Below are positions 8,141-17,861 of a DNA stretch of 62,128 nt, piece by piece. Every line of letters starts with the position of its first letter. The first letter of the stretch is position 1. Source of the DNA: an uncultured bacterium. Its GTDB lineage: Bacteria; Verrucomicrobiota; Lentisphaeria; Oligosphaerales; Oligosphaeraceae. The translations under genes were made by a program, and so were the position numbers. Location: positions 1 to 62,128 of the forward strand of contig CACYQT010000011.1 of NCBI GenBank assembly GCA_902776645.1, in the 5' to 3' direction. The notes under the pieces were generated by a model. It worked only from the letters and a program-made list of their open reading frames with translations, did not search any database and was not told where the DNA came from.

Positions 8141-10720
8141 ATGACATCCCACATGATTCGCCATATCACAGTCTGCTTCGCTTTCCTGGCCCTGCTGCTT
8201 GCGGCCCAGGAAGCCGATGAATCATACAATATTACAAAACAGACCTTCCCCTACATCGTCATCATTCGTGTCAAGACGATGACGGAGAAGTCCGCCAAAA
8301 TCAACAATCCGGTCCGCTGGCTGCCGCTTAGCGAACTCATACCGGATGGCACATTGGTCAAAAAAGACCAGGTCATCGCCCGCTTCAATACGGAATATAC
8401 GCAATTCGATCTTGATTCACAGCTGCTTGAAGAAGCCGTCATCGACGCCAACCTGCAGCGCCGTCTCGCCAATATCGAAAACAACAACATCGACATGGAC
8501 GACCAGATGGGCGAACTCGACGACAAGCTCAAGACCGCCGAAGCCAAGCTCGCCCGCCTCCTCAGCGAACCGAATCCGGACGACGTCCGCATCGCCGAAG
8601 GCCGCCAGCGTATCGCCGCCCTGAATTTGAAAGCCGCCCAGAAGGACTACGACAAGGCGCAGGATCGTTTCAAACGCGGCATGATCTCTCGCGCGGAATT
8701 GGACGCGGATGAAGAGACGCTTCAGCAGAATCAGATCAAGAAGCTCTTCGCGGACCGCGAGCTGCAGACCACGAAAGAGCCATACGATCTGCCCGGAAGC
8801 ATCCATTCCACGCGTCTCGAAATCGAAAACTGCAAGCTGGAAATCGAAAAACTCGCCTTCGAAATTAAAGAGCAGAAGAAGATTTCCGAAATCCAGCGCG
8901 TCGGCGCATCCTCCCAGAAGAAGCATAAAGAACGTGAAATCAAGGAGAAAAGGGATGACATCCGGAAATCGGAAGTCAAAGCGCCCATCGATGGCTACGT
9001 CAGCCACAACCGCGTGGACAACGAAGAGCTGACCATCGGCACGAAAATGTGGCCCAATTTCGCCTTCATGGAAATTCCGGATTTGAGCACCATCGGCTTC
9101 CAGGGCGAACTCCACGAATCCGACCGCAAGTATTTCAACGACGGCGATGAAGTCATCGTCCGTCTCAACGGCCGCCTGCAGCAGCCGCTTGTCTGCAAGC
9201 TCCGCAGCATCAGCACGTTGTCCCATGACATCGCGGACAAGAAGAACGCCGGCTGGGGCGATGAGCAGAAGCTCGGCGTGAAGGTCTTCGATTTGATCAT
9301 CGAAAAGACGGAGGAAGCTCCATGGCTCCGCCCAGGCATGGTCGGAACCGCTGAACTGAAGGCCTCCAAGCCGCTTGAAGGCCCCACCGTCCCGCTGAAA
9401 TTCGTCCATTACATCGACGGCAAGCATTACATCTCCTTCGAAGGCGTCTACACGGAAGTTTCGGGAACGCCGGTCAACAGTTGGTTCGTTTTGGACGATG
9501 CCGTGTGGGAAGGCCGCACCGTCACGATGCACGGCAAGCTCGTCAACACAGTGATGGAAAACCAACAGGACGAAAAACGCTTCAGCGCGTCAGGCGAACT
9601 GGATCCAGTCCGCAAAACGGACGTCATCGTCCCGCCGATCGGCTGGTGGCCGTGGCCGAAAGTCGTATGGCTCGTTCCAGAAGAGACTTATGTCAAGAAA
9701 GGCGACGTCGTCGCCAAGTTGGATCCGCAGGAGCGGCAGAAGCAGATCGACCGTATCGAAACGAACGCCGCCAGCGTCCGCGCCTCCTGCGAAGAAGCGG
9801 AGAAGAACGTTGAAATCACCCGCATCAACGGCGAATTCAAGCTGAAAATGGCGAAGAACACGCTGGAAATCGCCAAGCAGACGGCGAAAAACACGTTGGA
9901 GATTTTCAATCCACTGCCCATCTACCGGGCGGAAATGAACCGCGATCTCGCGAAAGTCAATCTCATGTCCGCCAAACGAAAGGTCGATCGCGAAGAGGCC
10001 CGCGAAACGCCTACGATGTCGCCCGCGGAACTCCAGAAGCTCAAACGGAATCAACGCCGAATGGAGCTCAATCTCGAAAAGGCGCAGCTCAATCTGGACA
10101 AGGCCATCGAAGGCGCCACCCAAATCGCACGTAGCCGCGCAAGGCTGAATCTCAAATCCGCCGAAAACACCTACGAACTCGCCGTCAAAACCGTCCAGTT
10201 CGACAACGTATCCGCGCAGCGTGAATACGAACAGACGAAACAACGGCTGGAGGAAGTCGAACAGCGTCTCCGCCGCCGCAAGGAGGAACGGGACAACCAT
10301 ACCATCTATTCGCCTGCAGATGGCATCATCTGCTACAATAAAGTGCGAAACGGCAACGTCTTCGCAAAAATCGCCGTCGGCAACACCGTCGGTCCGCGCT
10401 TCAACATCATGTCCATTCCGGATCTCTCTGAAATGGAAATGAAAGTCGAAGTGCCCGAAAAATACTATTCGCAGATAAAGGAGGGCATGGAAGTGGAAGT
10501 GCGCGTTCCCTCCCTCACGAACGAACATCTGCCGGGCGTCGTCACAAGCGTCGATCTCCTGTTCATGAACAAGACGAAAAAGGACAGCCAGATCGGCCTG
10601 TATTCCTCCCACGAGCCGTTGGGAGAGGTCGTTTTCAACGTCCGTATCCGCATCCACAGCACGGATGTCAAACTCAAGCCAGGCCTTATCGGAGAAGTCT
10701 TCTTCCCGTTCACCAAGTAA
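8141..10720 (+). CDS. Double-length periplasmic adaptor (two HlyD/MacA-type modules in one chain)
   Basis: This 859-residue protein is about twice the usual adaptor length and seems to contain two complete modules. Module 1 has a lipoyl half (SELIPDGTLVKKDQVIARF), a long Lys/Glu-rich coiled coil (about 85-270) and a closing half with APIDGYV near 281. Module 2 repeats the pattern: VPEETYVKKGDVVAKLDP, a coiled coil, and SPADGIICYNKV at 724. The N-terminus is a signal peptide. ATG 8153 (MIRHITVCFAF) would give a cleaner one than the 8141 start, and neither has a clear ribosome-binding site. The next gene starts 6 bp after the stop, in a four-gene export operon. The role as a bridge between the ABC transporter and the TolC-like channel is inferred. 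Confidence 0.8.
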   Translation: MTSHMIRHITVCFAFLALLLAAQEADESYNITKQTFPYIVIIRVKTMTEKSAKINNPVRWLPLSELIPDGTLVKKDQVIARFNTEYTQFDLDSQLLEEAVIDANLQRRLANIENNNIDMDDQMGELDDKLKTAEAKLARLLSEPNPDDVRIAEGRQRIAALNLKAAQKDYDKAQDRFKRGMISRAELDADEETLQQNQIKKLFADRELQTTKEPYDLPGSIHSTRLEIENCKLEIEKLAFEIKEQKKISEIQRVGASSQKKHKEREIKEKRDDIRKSEVKAPIDGYVSHNRVDNEELTIGTKMWPNFAFMEIPDLSTIGFQGELHESDRKYFNDGDEVIVRLNGRLQQPLVCKLRSISTLSHDIADKKNAGWGDEQKLGVKVFDLIIEKTEEAPWLRPGMVGTAELKASKPLEGPTVPLKFVHYIDGKHYISFEGVYTEVSGTPVNSWFVLDDAVWEGRTVTMHGKLVNTVMENQQDEKRFSASGELDPVRKTDVIVPPIGWWPWPKVVWLVPEETYVKKGDVVAKLDPQERQKQIDRIETNAASVRASCEEAEKNVEITRINGEFKLKMAKNTLEIAKQTAKNTLEIFNPLPIYRAEMNRDLAKVNLMSAKRKVDREEARETPTMSPAELQKLKRNQRRMELNLEKAQLNLDKAIEGATQIARSRARLNLKSAENTYELAVKTVQFDNVSAQREYEQTKQRLEEVEQRLRRRKEERDNHTIYSPADGIICYNKVRNGNVFAKIAVGNTVGPRFNIMSIPDLSEMEMKVEVPEKYYSQIKEGMEVEVRVPSLTNEHLPGVVTSVDLLFMNKTKKDSQIGLYSSHEPLGEVVFNVRIRIHSTDVKLKPGLIGEVFFPFTK

Positions 10721-10726
10721 CTGATT

Positions 10727-12193
10727 ATGAAGAACTTAAAAATCACCATCTCGCTCATATTGCTTCTGGCCTTCCTGCTGTCCGCCGGCCTTTTGTACAT
10801 CAAAGGGCAGAAGACGGAGGAAACCATCGAATCCTATACCTATATTATAAAGCCTGTGGAAGGGGCCTCCCGCTCGATTCTGGCGCGCGGCATCCTCCAA
10901 TGCGCGGAAACCGTTCCGGCCGTCGTCGGAACGAACGGACGCATCACGGACATGATGCCGCAGGGCACCATCGTCAAGAAAGGCGACATTCTTTTCCAAA
11001 TCGATGACGCGTCCGCCAAGGAGAACATCGAAAATCAGGAGGCCAGCCTCCATACGTCCGAACTCTCTCTCGTCAAGCTAAATACGCAGTATGATCTGAT
11101 CGATTTCCAAGAGACGCAGACCATCGCCCTCCGCAAGGCGCAATTGGACCATGCCATTCTTGAGGAGGCGGAAGAACTTGCGGAACCCAAACCGCGCGAA
11201 CTCCGTCTCATGGAAATCGAAGAGGAGCTCGCCAAGCTGAATCTTGAAGACGCGCAGGACAACTACGACCGCGAACACCGCCTGTTCAAAAAGGACTACA
11301 TCAGCGCCTCCGCGTTGGAGCCCTATGAACAGAAGCTTGAAAATTCCAAAGCCACGCTCGAAGAACTTCTCCTGCAGAACAAACTGACACGCAAGGGGGC
11401 GACGGATGAACGCCGCGTCGAACTCAAAATGGCCGTCAAACGCGCGCGTTCCAACATGGAGCGCCGCGAAAAGCACAAGGAACGCCGCATCAACGACATC
11501 AAGGCGCAAATCGAAGCGGAGAAACTGAACAAGAAAGTCATCATCAACAATCTGGAACATTCCAAACTGGAATGCTCGCGCGCCGTCGTCAAGGCGACGA
11601 CGGACGGCGTCTTCAAAATCCGCACCTACCGCGATTGGCGGCAAGGCGGACAGCTCCGCGAAGTCGCCGTCGGTGAAGAAAAGAATCCGCAGGATGTCGT
11701 CGGCGACGTCATCGATCCGAAGCACATGGTCGTCAAACTCGTCGTCAACGAATCGGACTACCATTATTTAAAGGACGGCATGGAGGTCGAACTCGAAATG
11801 CCCGCCATTACGAACCACGTCTTCAAAGGGACGCTCCAACGGCTCGGAGCGATCGGTCGCGACCGCAATCACGTCGATCCAACCGCCATGGCCTCAGGCG
11901 ATTCCGAAGTCTCCATGTTCAGCGCGGCCATCGCGTTTGACGGCGAAGGCATCACCTTCCATCCGGGCATGTCATCCCTCATCAAAATCTTCATCCAGCG
12001 CGCACCGGAAGGCATTCTCATCCCCCGCGCCGCCGTCGATTACAATTCAGACGGCCAGTTCACCGTCCAGTTCGCGGACAAATCCGTCCAGGCCATCGAA
12101 GGCTCCTATTTCAACGAAAATTATTTCGAAGTCAAGAAGGGCGTGAACATAGGGGACTCGTTGCTCATCCAGACGACGCACGGCATGCTGTAA
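10727..12193 (+). CDS. Periplasmic adaptor (membrane fusion protein), MacA/HlyD type
   Basis: The protein is 488 residues and starts with an uncleaved membrane anchor (ISLILLLAFLLSAGLLYIKG). The first lipoyl half is GRITDMMPQGTIVKKGDILF, followed by a long charged coiled coil (about 95-285), the second half (AVVKATTDGVFKIR) and beta-barrel/membrane-proximal domains near the C-terminus. It sits between the double-length adaptor and the MacB-like transporter, with 6 and 27 bp gaps. In MacAB-TolC systems the adaptor forms a hexameric tunnel and stimulates the ATPase. Having two different adaptor genes beside one transporter is unusual. Confidence 0.88.
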   Translation: MKNLKITISLILLLAFLLSAGLLYIKGQKTEETIESYTYIIKPVEGASRSILARGILQCAETVPAVVGTNGRITDMMPQGTIVKKGDILFQIDDASAKENIENQEASLHTSELSLVKLNTQYDLIDFQETQTIALRKAQLDHAILEEAEELAEPKPRELRLMEIEEELAKLNLEDAQDNYDREHRLFKKDYISASALEPYEQKLENSKATLEELLLQNKLTRKGATDERRVELKMAVKRARSNMERREKHKERRINDIKAQIEAEKLNKKVIINNLEHSKLECSRAVVKATTDGVFKIRTYRDWRQGGQLREVAVGEEKNPQDVVGDVIDPKHMVVKLVVNESDYHYLKDGMEVELEMPAITNHVFKGTLQRLGAIGRDRNHVDPTAMASGDSEVSMFSAAIAFDGEGITFHPGMSSLIKIFIQRAPEGILIPRAAVDYNSDGQFTVQFADKSVQAIEGSYFNENYFEVKKGVNIGDSLLIQTTHGML

Positions 12194-12220
12194 TCAACTC
12201 CAATCACCGGATATACGATA

Positions 12221-14239
12221 ATGGATTCAGTCATTCACATTTCAGGGCTCGAACGGCACTACAAGATGGGCGACAACATCGTCGCCGCGCTTGACGGCGT
12301 CAATCTCGAAGTCCACCGCGGCGACTTCCTCATGGTCGTCGGCTCCTCCGGCTCCGGCAAGTCAACGCTGATGCATCTGCTTGGATTGCTTGATATTCCG
12401 ACGAACGGCGTCATGGAAATCAACGGCCAGAGCATGACGAACTGCTCGGACAAACGGCTCTCCTACCTCCGCAACGAACACATCGGCTTCGTCTTCCAGC
12501 AGTTCAATCTGCTCAACGACTTGAACGTCGTCGAAAACATCGCGCTGCCATTGGTCTACCGCGGCGTCCCGAAGGCCGTCCGTCTGGAGAAGGCGAAAGT
12601 TCTCGCCGAAAAGCTCGGCCTTGGAAAACGCCTCCGCCACCATCCGAAAGAGCTGTCCGGCGGACAGTTGCAGCGAATCGCCATCGCCCGCGCGTTGATT
12701 TCCGATCCGGACATCCTTCTCGCCGACGAACCGACCGGCAATCTTGACTCCGTGACATCCCGCGAAATCATGCAGATCCTCTATGACCTTAATGAGCAAG
12801 GACATACGATCATCATGGTCACCCATGACCCGAAGCTCGCGGATCAAGGCACGCGAAAAATCACCCTCTCCGACGGCAAGATCATCGAAGACGTCACGGG
12901 CTCCCGCAAATCCAATCCGAATCCCGTCGTCCATCAGGACAACGCCTCCCAGAGCGGCGGCCTCTCCATCTCCGACCTGCTCCGCATCGGCATCAAGGAA
13001 GGCCTTCTCGCCCACCAGATGCGCACATTCCTGACCATGCTCGGCATCATCATCGGCGTCTCCTCCGTCATCGCCATGTCGTCCTTCTCCCTCGGCAGCA
13101 AACAGAAACAGGCCGACCAGATCCGCGCCCTCGGCGCCAATCTCGTGCGAGTCGTCGACAAGCAGTTCGAAAACGAACGCCTTGTCGACACGCGAATCCA
13201 CGGCTCCCGCGGATTGAGCAGAAGCGATTTGGAGGCCATCCGTCAAGGCATTCCGAAGATCGGCAAGGCCGCCTGTCTCCGCGAAGTGAAACTTAACGCT
13301 CTTTACGATCATAACCCAATCAACGCGAGAATATTAGGCGTCGAAGGCGACTATCTCACCGTCAACAATCTCGCGCTTCAGACAGGCCGTTTCTTCGATT
13401 ACGGCGACAAACAGCACAGCAGTCTCTGCACGATTCTCGGCGGCGGCATCGCACGCGCCATTTTGAAGCATGCCATTGACAATGAAAAACTTCCGCAATC
13501 GGCGAAGCCGTCTGACTTACTCGGCGACATCGTCCTGCTCGGCGGCAATCCCTACCGCGTCGTCGGCATTCTTGCCGACAAGGCCATCGATCTGGACGAA
13601 CTGGAGGCCACTTCCGTCAGCGATCCGAACAATGACATTCTCATCCCGATGGAGACGCTTCTGACGCGTACCGCCTATCTGGACCTCCGCTCCGAACTCG
13701 ATGAAATCCAACTGCAATTGAACACGGAAGACGATCTGGCGGACGCGGGCCGCTCCATCAAAGCCATCCTCGGCATCACCCACGCGGGCGTCAGCGACTA
13801 CGATCTCGTCATTCCCATGGACCTCCTCAAGCAGAAGCAGCAGTCGCAACGATTGCTTGATATTTTAACCATCTGCATTTCATCCATTTCCATCATCGTC
13901 GGCGGTATCGGCATCATGAACATCATGCTCGCCTCCGTGACGGAGCGCATCCGTGAAATCGGCATCCGCCGCGCCATTGGCGCGACACGGGCGGACATCA
14001 TGCGGCAGTTCCTTTCCGAAGCGATGACCATCTCCGTGACGGGCGGCGTCTTCGGCGTCATTCTCGCCGCGGCCGTCGTCGTCATCACCTGCAGTCTTCT
14101 GAAACTGCCCGTCGTCTTCTCGTTGACGCTGCTGCTCGTCGCCGTCGCCGCATCAACCGCCACCGGATTGATTTTCGGCATCTATCCCGCCTACCAGGCC
14201 GCCAACAAGAATCCAGTCGAAGCCCTTCGCGCAGAATAA
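12221..14239 (+). CDS. MacB-type ABC transporter (fused ATPase and FtsX-like permease)
   Basis: This 672-residue protein has an ATPase domain with Walker [10 protein letters not shown] from residue 41, signature [15 protein letters not shown] and Walker [13 protein letters not shown]. It is followed by a transmembrane helix (about 265-290), a large periplasmic domain and three C-terminal helices with the FtsX-like [20 protein letters not shown] stretch. This is the MacB layout, slightly longer than E. coli MacB. MacB couples ATP hydrolysis to mechanical transfer of substrates from the periplasm through a TolC channel. It is the third gene of the operon; the substrate (antibiotic, peptide, lipoprotein or glycolipid) cannot be told. 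Confidence 0.92.
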   Translation: MDSVIHISGLERHYKMGDNIVAALDGVNLEVHRGDFLMVVGSSGSGKSTLMHLLGLLDIPTNGVMEINGQSMTNCSDKRLSYLRNEHIGFVFQQFNLLNDLNVVENIALPLVYRGVPKAVRLEKAKVLAEKLGLGKRLRHHPKELSGGQLQRIAIARALISDPDILLADEPTGNLDSVTSREIMQILYDLNEQGHTIIMVTHDPKLADQGTRKITLSDGKIIEDVTGSRKSNPNPVVHQDNASQSGGLSISDLLRIGIKEGLLAHQMRTFLTMLGIIIGVSSVIAMSSFSLGSKQKQADQIRALGANLVRVVDKQFENERLVDTRIHGSRGLSRSDLEAIRQGIPKIGKAACLREVKLNALYDHNPINARILGVEGDYLTVNNLALQTGRFFDYGDKQHSSLCTILGGGIARAILKHAIDNEKLPQSAKPSDLLGDIVLLGGNPYRVVGILADKAIDLDELEATSVSDPNNDILIPMETLLTRTAYLDLRSELDEIQLQLNTEDDLADAGRSIKAILGITHAGVSDYDLVIPMDLLKQKQQSQRLLDILTICISSISIIVGGIGIMNIMLASVTERIREIGIRRAIGATRADIMRQFLSEAMTISVTGGVFGVILAAAVVVITCSLLKLPVVFSLTLLLVAVAASTATGLIFGIYPAYQAANKNPVEALRAE

Positions 14240-14269
14240 TTTCCATCCCTTTGCAAAAGGATCGTCATA

Positions 14270-15589
14270 ATGAAAAAATCACTTCTGGCCTTATTCATCC
14301 TCCCTGTCCTGCTGCTCGCCGAAGAGACGCCGAAATGGACGCTGCAGCAATGCATCGACTACGCCCTGGAGCATTCGCCATCGCTTGAACGGCAGAAACT
14401 TTCGACCAATTCGCAGACGCTCCAGACCGTCATCGAAAAGGCCGCCTTCGACTGGTCGATCTCCGCATCCGACACCTACAACATCCAAAATCCCAACAGC
14501 AATTCCGCCACCATCGGCCTCCAGAAGGATTTCCAGAACGGTTTCAAATTCAGGACGACCGCAACTGGTTCACAGACAGAGCATAACGACTATAAAAGCA
14601 CGACGGTCGCCTTCCAGCTCTCCAAGCAGATTCTCGGCGGCGGCACCGCCTTGGAGACGAAATACAATCTCGAGGCGAGTCTTATCGACGAACTGATTTC
14701 GCAGAACACGCTGAAACGCGCCCAGCGGCAGCTGATCCTGAATGTGACGCTCGCCTACTACACGATCATCCGCGCCCAGCAGTCGCTGACCGTCAAACAG
14801 CGCGCTCTCGAAAACGCCAAGCAGAACTTGCTGATTACGAAGGAACGCGAAAAACCGCTGGACATCCTGACAGCCGAACTCCGTATCCCCAACAACGAAC
14901 TCTCCGTCAACTCCGCCAAACGGACCATCGCCAACGGTCTTGATTCGCTGAAGGAGCTCATGGGCTACGACGTCGCCAAACCGCTGGACATCACGGGCGA
15001 TTTCACCTACGAAGTCCAGACGATCATCCCTGAAAACGATTTGGAATTCGCCTCCGACAATCTGGAAAGCATCATCAACAACCGCCTTGAAAAGAGAAAG
15101 GTCGAATGGCTCGTCAAAATCCGTGAATCCAACAAACTTCCGGACGTGACGCTCTCCGCCACGCATCGCCAGCATGGCGACGGTGACAGCTACAATCTCG
15201 ACGGAAAGGACGACCAGGTCATCGGCGTCTCCCTCAACTGGACCATCGGCCGCAGGGCGGACATCGCGCGTTACGAAATCGCGCAGAACAACCTCGCCCG
15301 CAACAATTCCGAATATTTCACGCTCTGCCAGGAACTTAGCGCCAACATCAGCAGCTACAAACGCCGCCTGGACGAATACGCCCGCGCCGTCGAACTGCAG
15401 GAGCTTCAATGCAATCTCATCAGACGGCAGGAGGAACTCTACCGCGACAAGTGGGAAAACGGCGAAATCGACATCCTCGAGCTCGTCCGTACGCAGACCG
15501 ATCTGGAAAACTCCTACGTCGATCTCAGCGACTCGAAGATCAACTACCTTGAGCTTCTCGCGAACTACATGTTCCTCATCGGCAAGTAA
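14270..15589 (+). CDS. TolC-like outer membrane efflux protein
   Basis: This 439-residue protein starts MKKSLLALFILPVLLLAEET, a signal peptide, followed by WTLQQCIDYALEHSPSL, the typical first helix of outer membrane factors. The body is alternating coiled coil and beta segments in two repeats (second starting near residue 240), as in TolC. It should form the trimeric outer membrane channel for the adaptor and MacB proteins encoded upstream (30-bp gap). AAAAGGATC lies before the ATG. The stop codon lies in the loop of a perfect hairpin. Confidence 0.9.
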   Translation: MKKSLLALFILPVLLLAEETPKWTLQQCIDYALEHSPSLERQKLSTNSQTLQTVIEKAAFDWSISASDTYNIQNPNSNSATIGLQKDFQNGFKFRTTATGSQTEHNDYKSTTVAFQLSKQILGGGTALETKYNLEASLIDELISQNTLKRAQRQLILNVTLAYYTIIRAQQSLTVKQRALENAKQNLLITKEREKPLDILTAELRIPNNELSVNSAKRTIANGLDSLKELMGYDVAKPLDITGDFTYEVQTIIPENDLEFASDNLESIINNRLEKRKVEWLVKIRESNKLPDVTLSATHRQHGDGDSYNLDGKDDQVIGVSLNWTIGRRADIARYEIAQNNLARNNSEYFTLCQELSANISSYKRRLDEYARAVELQELQCNLIRRQEELYRDKWENGEIDILELVRTQTDLENSYVDLSDSKINYLELLANYMFLIGK

Positions 15590-15598
15590 TTGCCGATG
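15577..15598 (+). other. Perfect 9-bp hairpin enclosing the stop codon of the TolC-like gene
   Basis: CATCGGCAA (15577-15585) pairs with TTGCCGATG (15590-15598) around the tetraloop GTAA, which contains the TAA stop. No T-run follows. It could protect the 3' end or slow ribosomes, or be chance. Confidence 0.45.
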
Positions 15599-15613
15599 CA
15601 CTTACATCCCACT

Positions 15614-15640
15614 GTCCCTTTCGTCCCTTTTGTCCCTTTT
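15614..15640 (+). repeat. Nonamer array GTCCCTTTY (three units)
   Basis: GTCCCTTTC, GTCCCTTTT and GTCCCTTTT follow each other without a gap, ending six bases before the next ATG. Sister arrays lie at 24996 and 45295. Any ribosome-binding site for the next gene would have to lie in or beside this array; none is seen. Confidence 0.7.
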
Positions 15641-15645
15641 AGATA

Positions 15646-17583
15646 ATGAAACTTCTTCTGGCGCTTTTCAAATACTTTCCCAGCGGTGGCCTGCAAAAGG
15701 ACACGCTGCGCATCGCAGAAGAAGCAATCCGCCGCGGCCATGACGTCACCCTGCTGACGACATCGTGGGAAGGGCCGCCACCGCCGGACGGCCTCGAAAT
15801 CGCCATCTGCGACGTCTCCGGGCTGAACAACCACCGCAAGATGGACGATTTCGCGCGGAAGTTTCTGGAAACCAAGAATCAGCGTGATTTTGACGTCACG
15901 CTCGCCATGAACCGCATTCCAGGGGCGGACTTCTATTTCGTCGCCGATTCCTGCATGGCGACATGGATGCCGCAGAAGCATTCCAGACTCGCCCTGCGGC
16001 TGTTGCCACGATACAGGATCTACCTGGAGCATGAAGCCGCCATATGCGCTCCCGGCAGCCCCACGACGCTGCTCTATATCGCGCCATTCCAAAAGCGCGA
16101 CTATCAAACGGTTTACAATCTTCCGGACAGCCGTTTCACCTATCTCCCCCCCGCCATGGACGACCGCTGCCGCCGGCCGGACAACGCCGCGGAAATCCGC
16201 TCCCGCATGCGCTGCGAACTCGGTCTTCAAGACGGTGAAACCGCCGTCATCCAGATCGGCACGAATCTCTGGCGGAAAGGCGTGGATCGTGTCTGCGAGA
16301 CGATGCGCGCCCTGCTCGCACAAAAACGCGACGTCCGCTTCATTCTCGTCGGCGGAGACAAACAGGAAGACGTCACGAAACTTGTCTCCAAGTACGGTAT
16401 TGACAAGCATTTCACGTTCCTTGGCACACGAAGCGACGTGCCCGACCTGCTGCAGGCGGCGGATCTCATGATCCATCCCGCCCGCGAGGAAGGCGCGGGA
16501 AATGTGCTCATCGAAGCCATCGCCGCCGGCCTGCCCGTCGTTTGCACTGACGTCTGCGGCTTCTCCCATTTTGTCCATGACGCAGGCCTGCCGATCATCC
16601 CCGAACCGTTTTCGCAAGATGCGTTGGATAAATCTGCTGCAGATGTCATCGACCATCTGCCGCAACGTGCCGAACAAACGATTGCCTACGCCAAGACACA
16701 GACATTCAGCGGCCGTACGCAAGTCGCGTTGGACGCGATGGAGCGCTTCGCGCAGGAACGTGAAAAGGATTTGATGAAGGCCGTCTGCTCCCACAACCAG
16801 CCGCTGAAAATGCCGCGCGTCATCGTCCGTCTTGAAACGGCGGATGGCAAATGGCGTCTTCTCAACGGTTTCACCCTGCCGATGGCGCAGGAAGTCGTCA
16901 GCCGTCACAAACGGATCTGCGAAAGCGGAGAATGGCTGAAAAACGACATCAAACGCCGCGTGTCACGAGTCACAATCGGCGACAACTCGTTTATCGTCAA
17001 GGAGTTCTGCAAAGACCACGCCATCCCGTGGCTCAATCACGGCCACCGCACATGGATCTATTCACAGAAACTGACGGGCCTCACCGCCCCCTGCCTCGCA
17101 TGGCTCCATGAAAACACAGGACGAAGCTTTCTCATTTTCGCCGACCTCGGACAAATCAATCTTAATCGACCAGAGACAATCATAGGGACAGACCAATTGC
17201 CCGCCGCATACCATCGTGCAGGCGGCATTCTGGCGGAACTTCACACACACGGCATCTATCATGCCGACACGAAGACCGTCAATTTCGTCATCAACGACCG
17301 ATTGAAATGGCTGTCATCGCCCGTCTTGATCATTGATTGCGATGATGTCCATTTTCAGCATTCCATCTCCAAGAGCCACCAAATTAAAAACATCGCGCAG
17401 TTCCTCTGCACGATGGGCCATCTACAAAAGGAACTGCGCGAACAAATGGCAACCGAATTCCAAAACGGCTACCAGGCGACGTTGAAACTACCGGACACGG
17501 ACATGGCCACACTCATGGCGCAAGTCGCCGAACGCATGAAAAACGACAAATCGCTGGAAAACAATCTGCCTTCCAATGCTTAA
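15646..17583 (+). CDS. WaaG-like glycosyltransferase fused to a WaaP-like LPS core kinase
   Basis: The protein is 645 residues. The first ~375 residues match LPS core glucosyltransferase I (WaaG, GT4): FSGGLQ-like start (YFPSGGLQKDTLRIAEEAI), the AAICAPGSPTTLLYIAPFQ segment, YLPPAMDDRCRRP, and the donor-site EEGAGNVLIEAIAAGLPVV. Residues ~390-645 match the WaaP/RfaP kinase family: KEFCKDHAIPWLNHGHRTW, a catalytic loop HADTKTVNF (H539, D541, K543, N546) and a metal-binding DCDD from 564. In E. coli these are separate waa genes; here one chain could add a core sugar and phosphorylate the core. It lies 56 bp after the export operon. Its TAA stop belongs to a TTAATGC repeat array. Confidence 0.85.
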   Translation: MKLLLALFKYFPSGGLQKDTLRIAEEAIRRGHDVTLLTTSWEGPPPPDGLEIAICDVSGLNNHRKMDDFARKFLETKNQRDFDVTLAMNRIPGADFYFVADSCMATWMPQKHSRLALRLLPRYRIYLEHEAAICAPGSPTTLLYIAPFQKRDYQTVYNLPDSRFTYLPPAMDDRCRRPDNAAEIRSRMRCELGLQDGETAVIQIGTNLWRKGVDRVCETMRALLAQKRDVRFILVGGDKQEDVTKLVSKYGIDKHFTFLGTRSDVPDLLQAADLMIHPAREEGAGNVLIEAIAAGLPVVCTDVCGFSHFVHDAGLPIIPEPFSQDALDKSAADVIDHLPQRAEQTIAYAKTQTFSGRTQVALDAMERFAQEREKDLMKAVCSHNQPLKMPRVIVRLETADGKWRLLNGFTLPMAQEVVSRHKRICESGEWLKNDIKRRVSRVTIGDNSFIVKEFCKDHAIPWLNHGHRTWIYSQKLTGLTAPCLAWLHENTGRSFLIFADLGQINLNRPETIIGTDQLPAAYHRAGGILAELHTHGIYHADTKTVNFVINDRLKWLSSPVLIIDCDDVHFQHSISKSHQIKNIAQFLCTMGHLQKELREQMATEFQNGYQATLKLPDTDMATLMAQVAERMKNDKSLENNLPSNA

Positions 17584-17607
17584 TGCTTAATGCTTAATGC
17601 TTAATGA
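17575..17607 (+). repeat. Heptamer array TTAATGC
   Basis: AATGCTT-type 7-bp units run in phase through the last codons and stop of the WaaG-WaaP gene and beyond it. A shorter relative (AGAGCTTAATGCTTAA) follows the GNAT gene near 21687. Confidence 0.75.
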
Positions 17608-17671
17608 TAAGTCTTTTCTTTCAATACATTTATTAACAGGAAGGCTTTTCGCGGACAACTTCCGTCCTTTC

Positions 17672-17822
17672 AACAACCGCCGGAGCCGTTTGCATTATTC
17701 GTGATCAACATTTTGTTTTATCATTGAATCCTTCGGGTATTATCGGCCCGGCGGCGAGGCACTTCTGTTTGTTTTGCGTGTTTTGTGAAAAATCTGTGTA
17801 TTCAGTGTATTCTGTGGTTTCC
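17672..17822 (+). repeat. Composite structured repeat, copy A (type 1)
   Basis: The left arm CCGCCGGAGCCG (17677-17688) can pair with CGGCCCGGCGG (17744-17754), which runs into GCGAGGC. The loop is 55 nt. The left flank is shorter than in other copies. The tail (ATCTGTGTATTC, ATTCTGTGGTTTC) follows to 17822. No gene is seen in the surrounding 280-bp spacer. Confidence 0.7.
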
Positions 17823-17861
17823 TTAACAAAGATATGTGAGCAGTTTTGAAATTGCCTCAGA

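Noticed and set aside
8141..15589. Type I secretion of a named toxin or RTX protein
   Set aside because: The ABC protein is MacB-like, not HlyB-like, and no RTX substrate gene is near.
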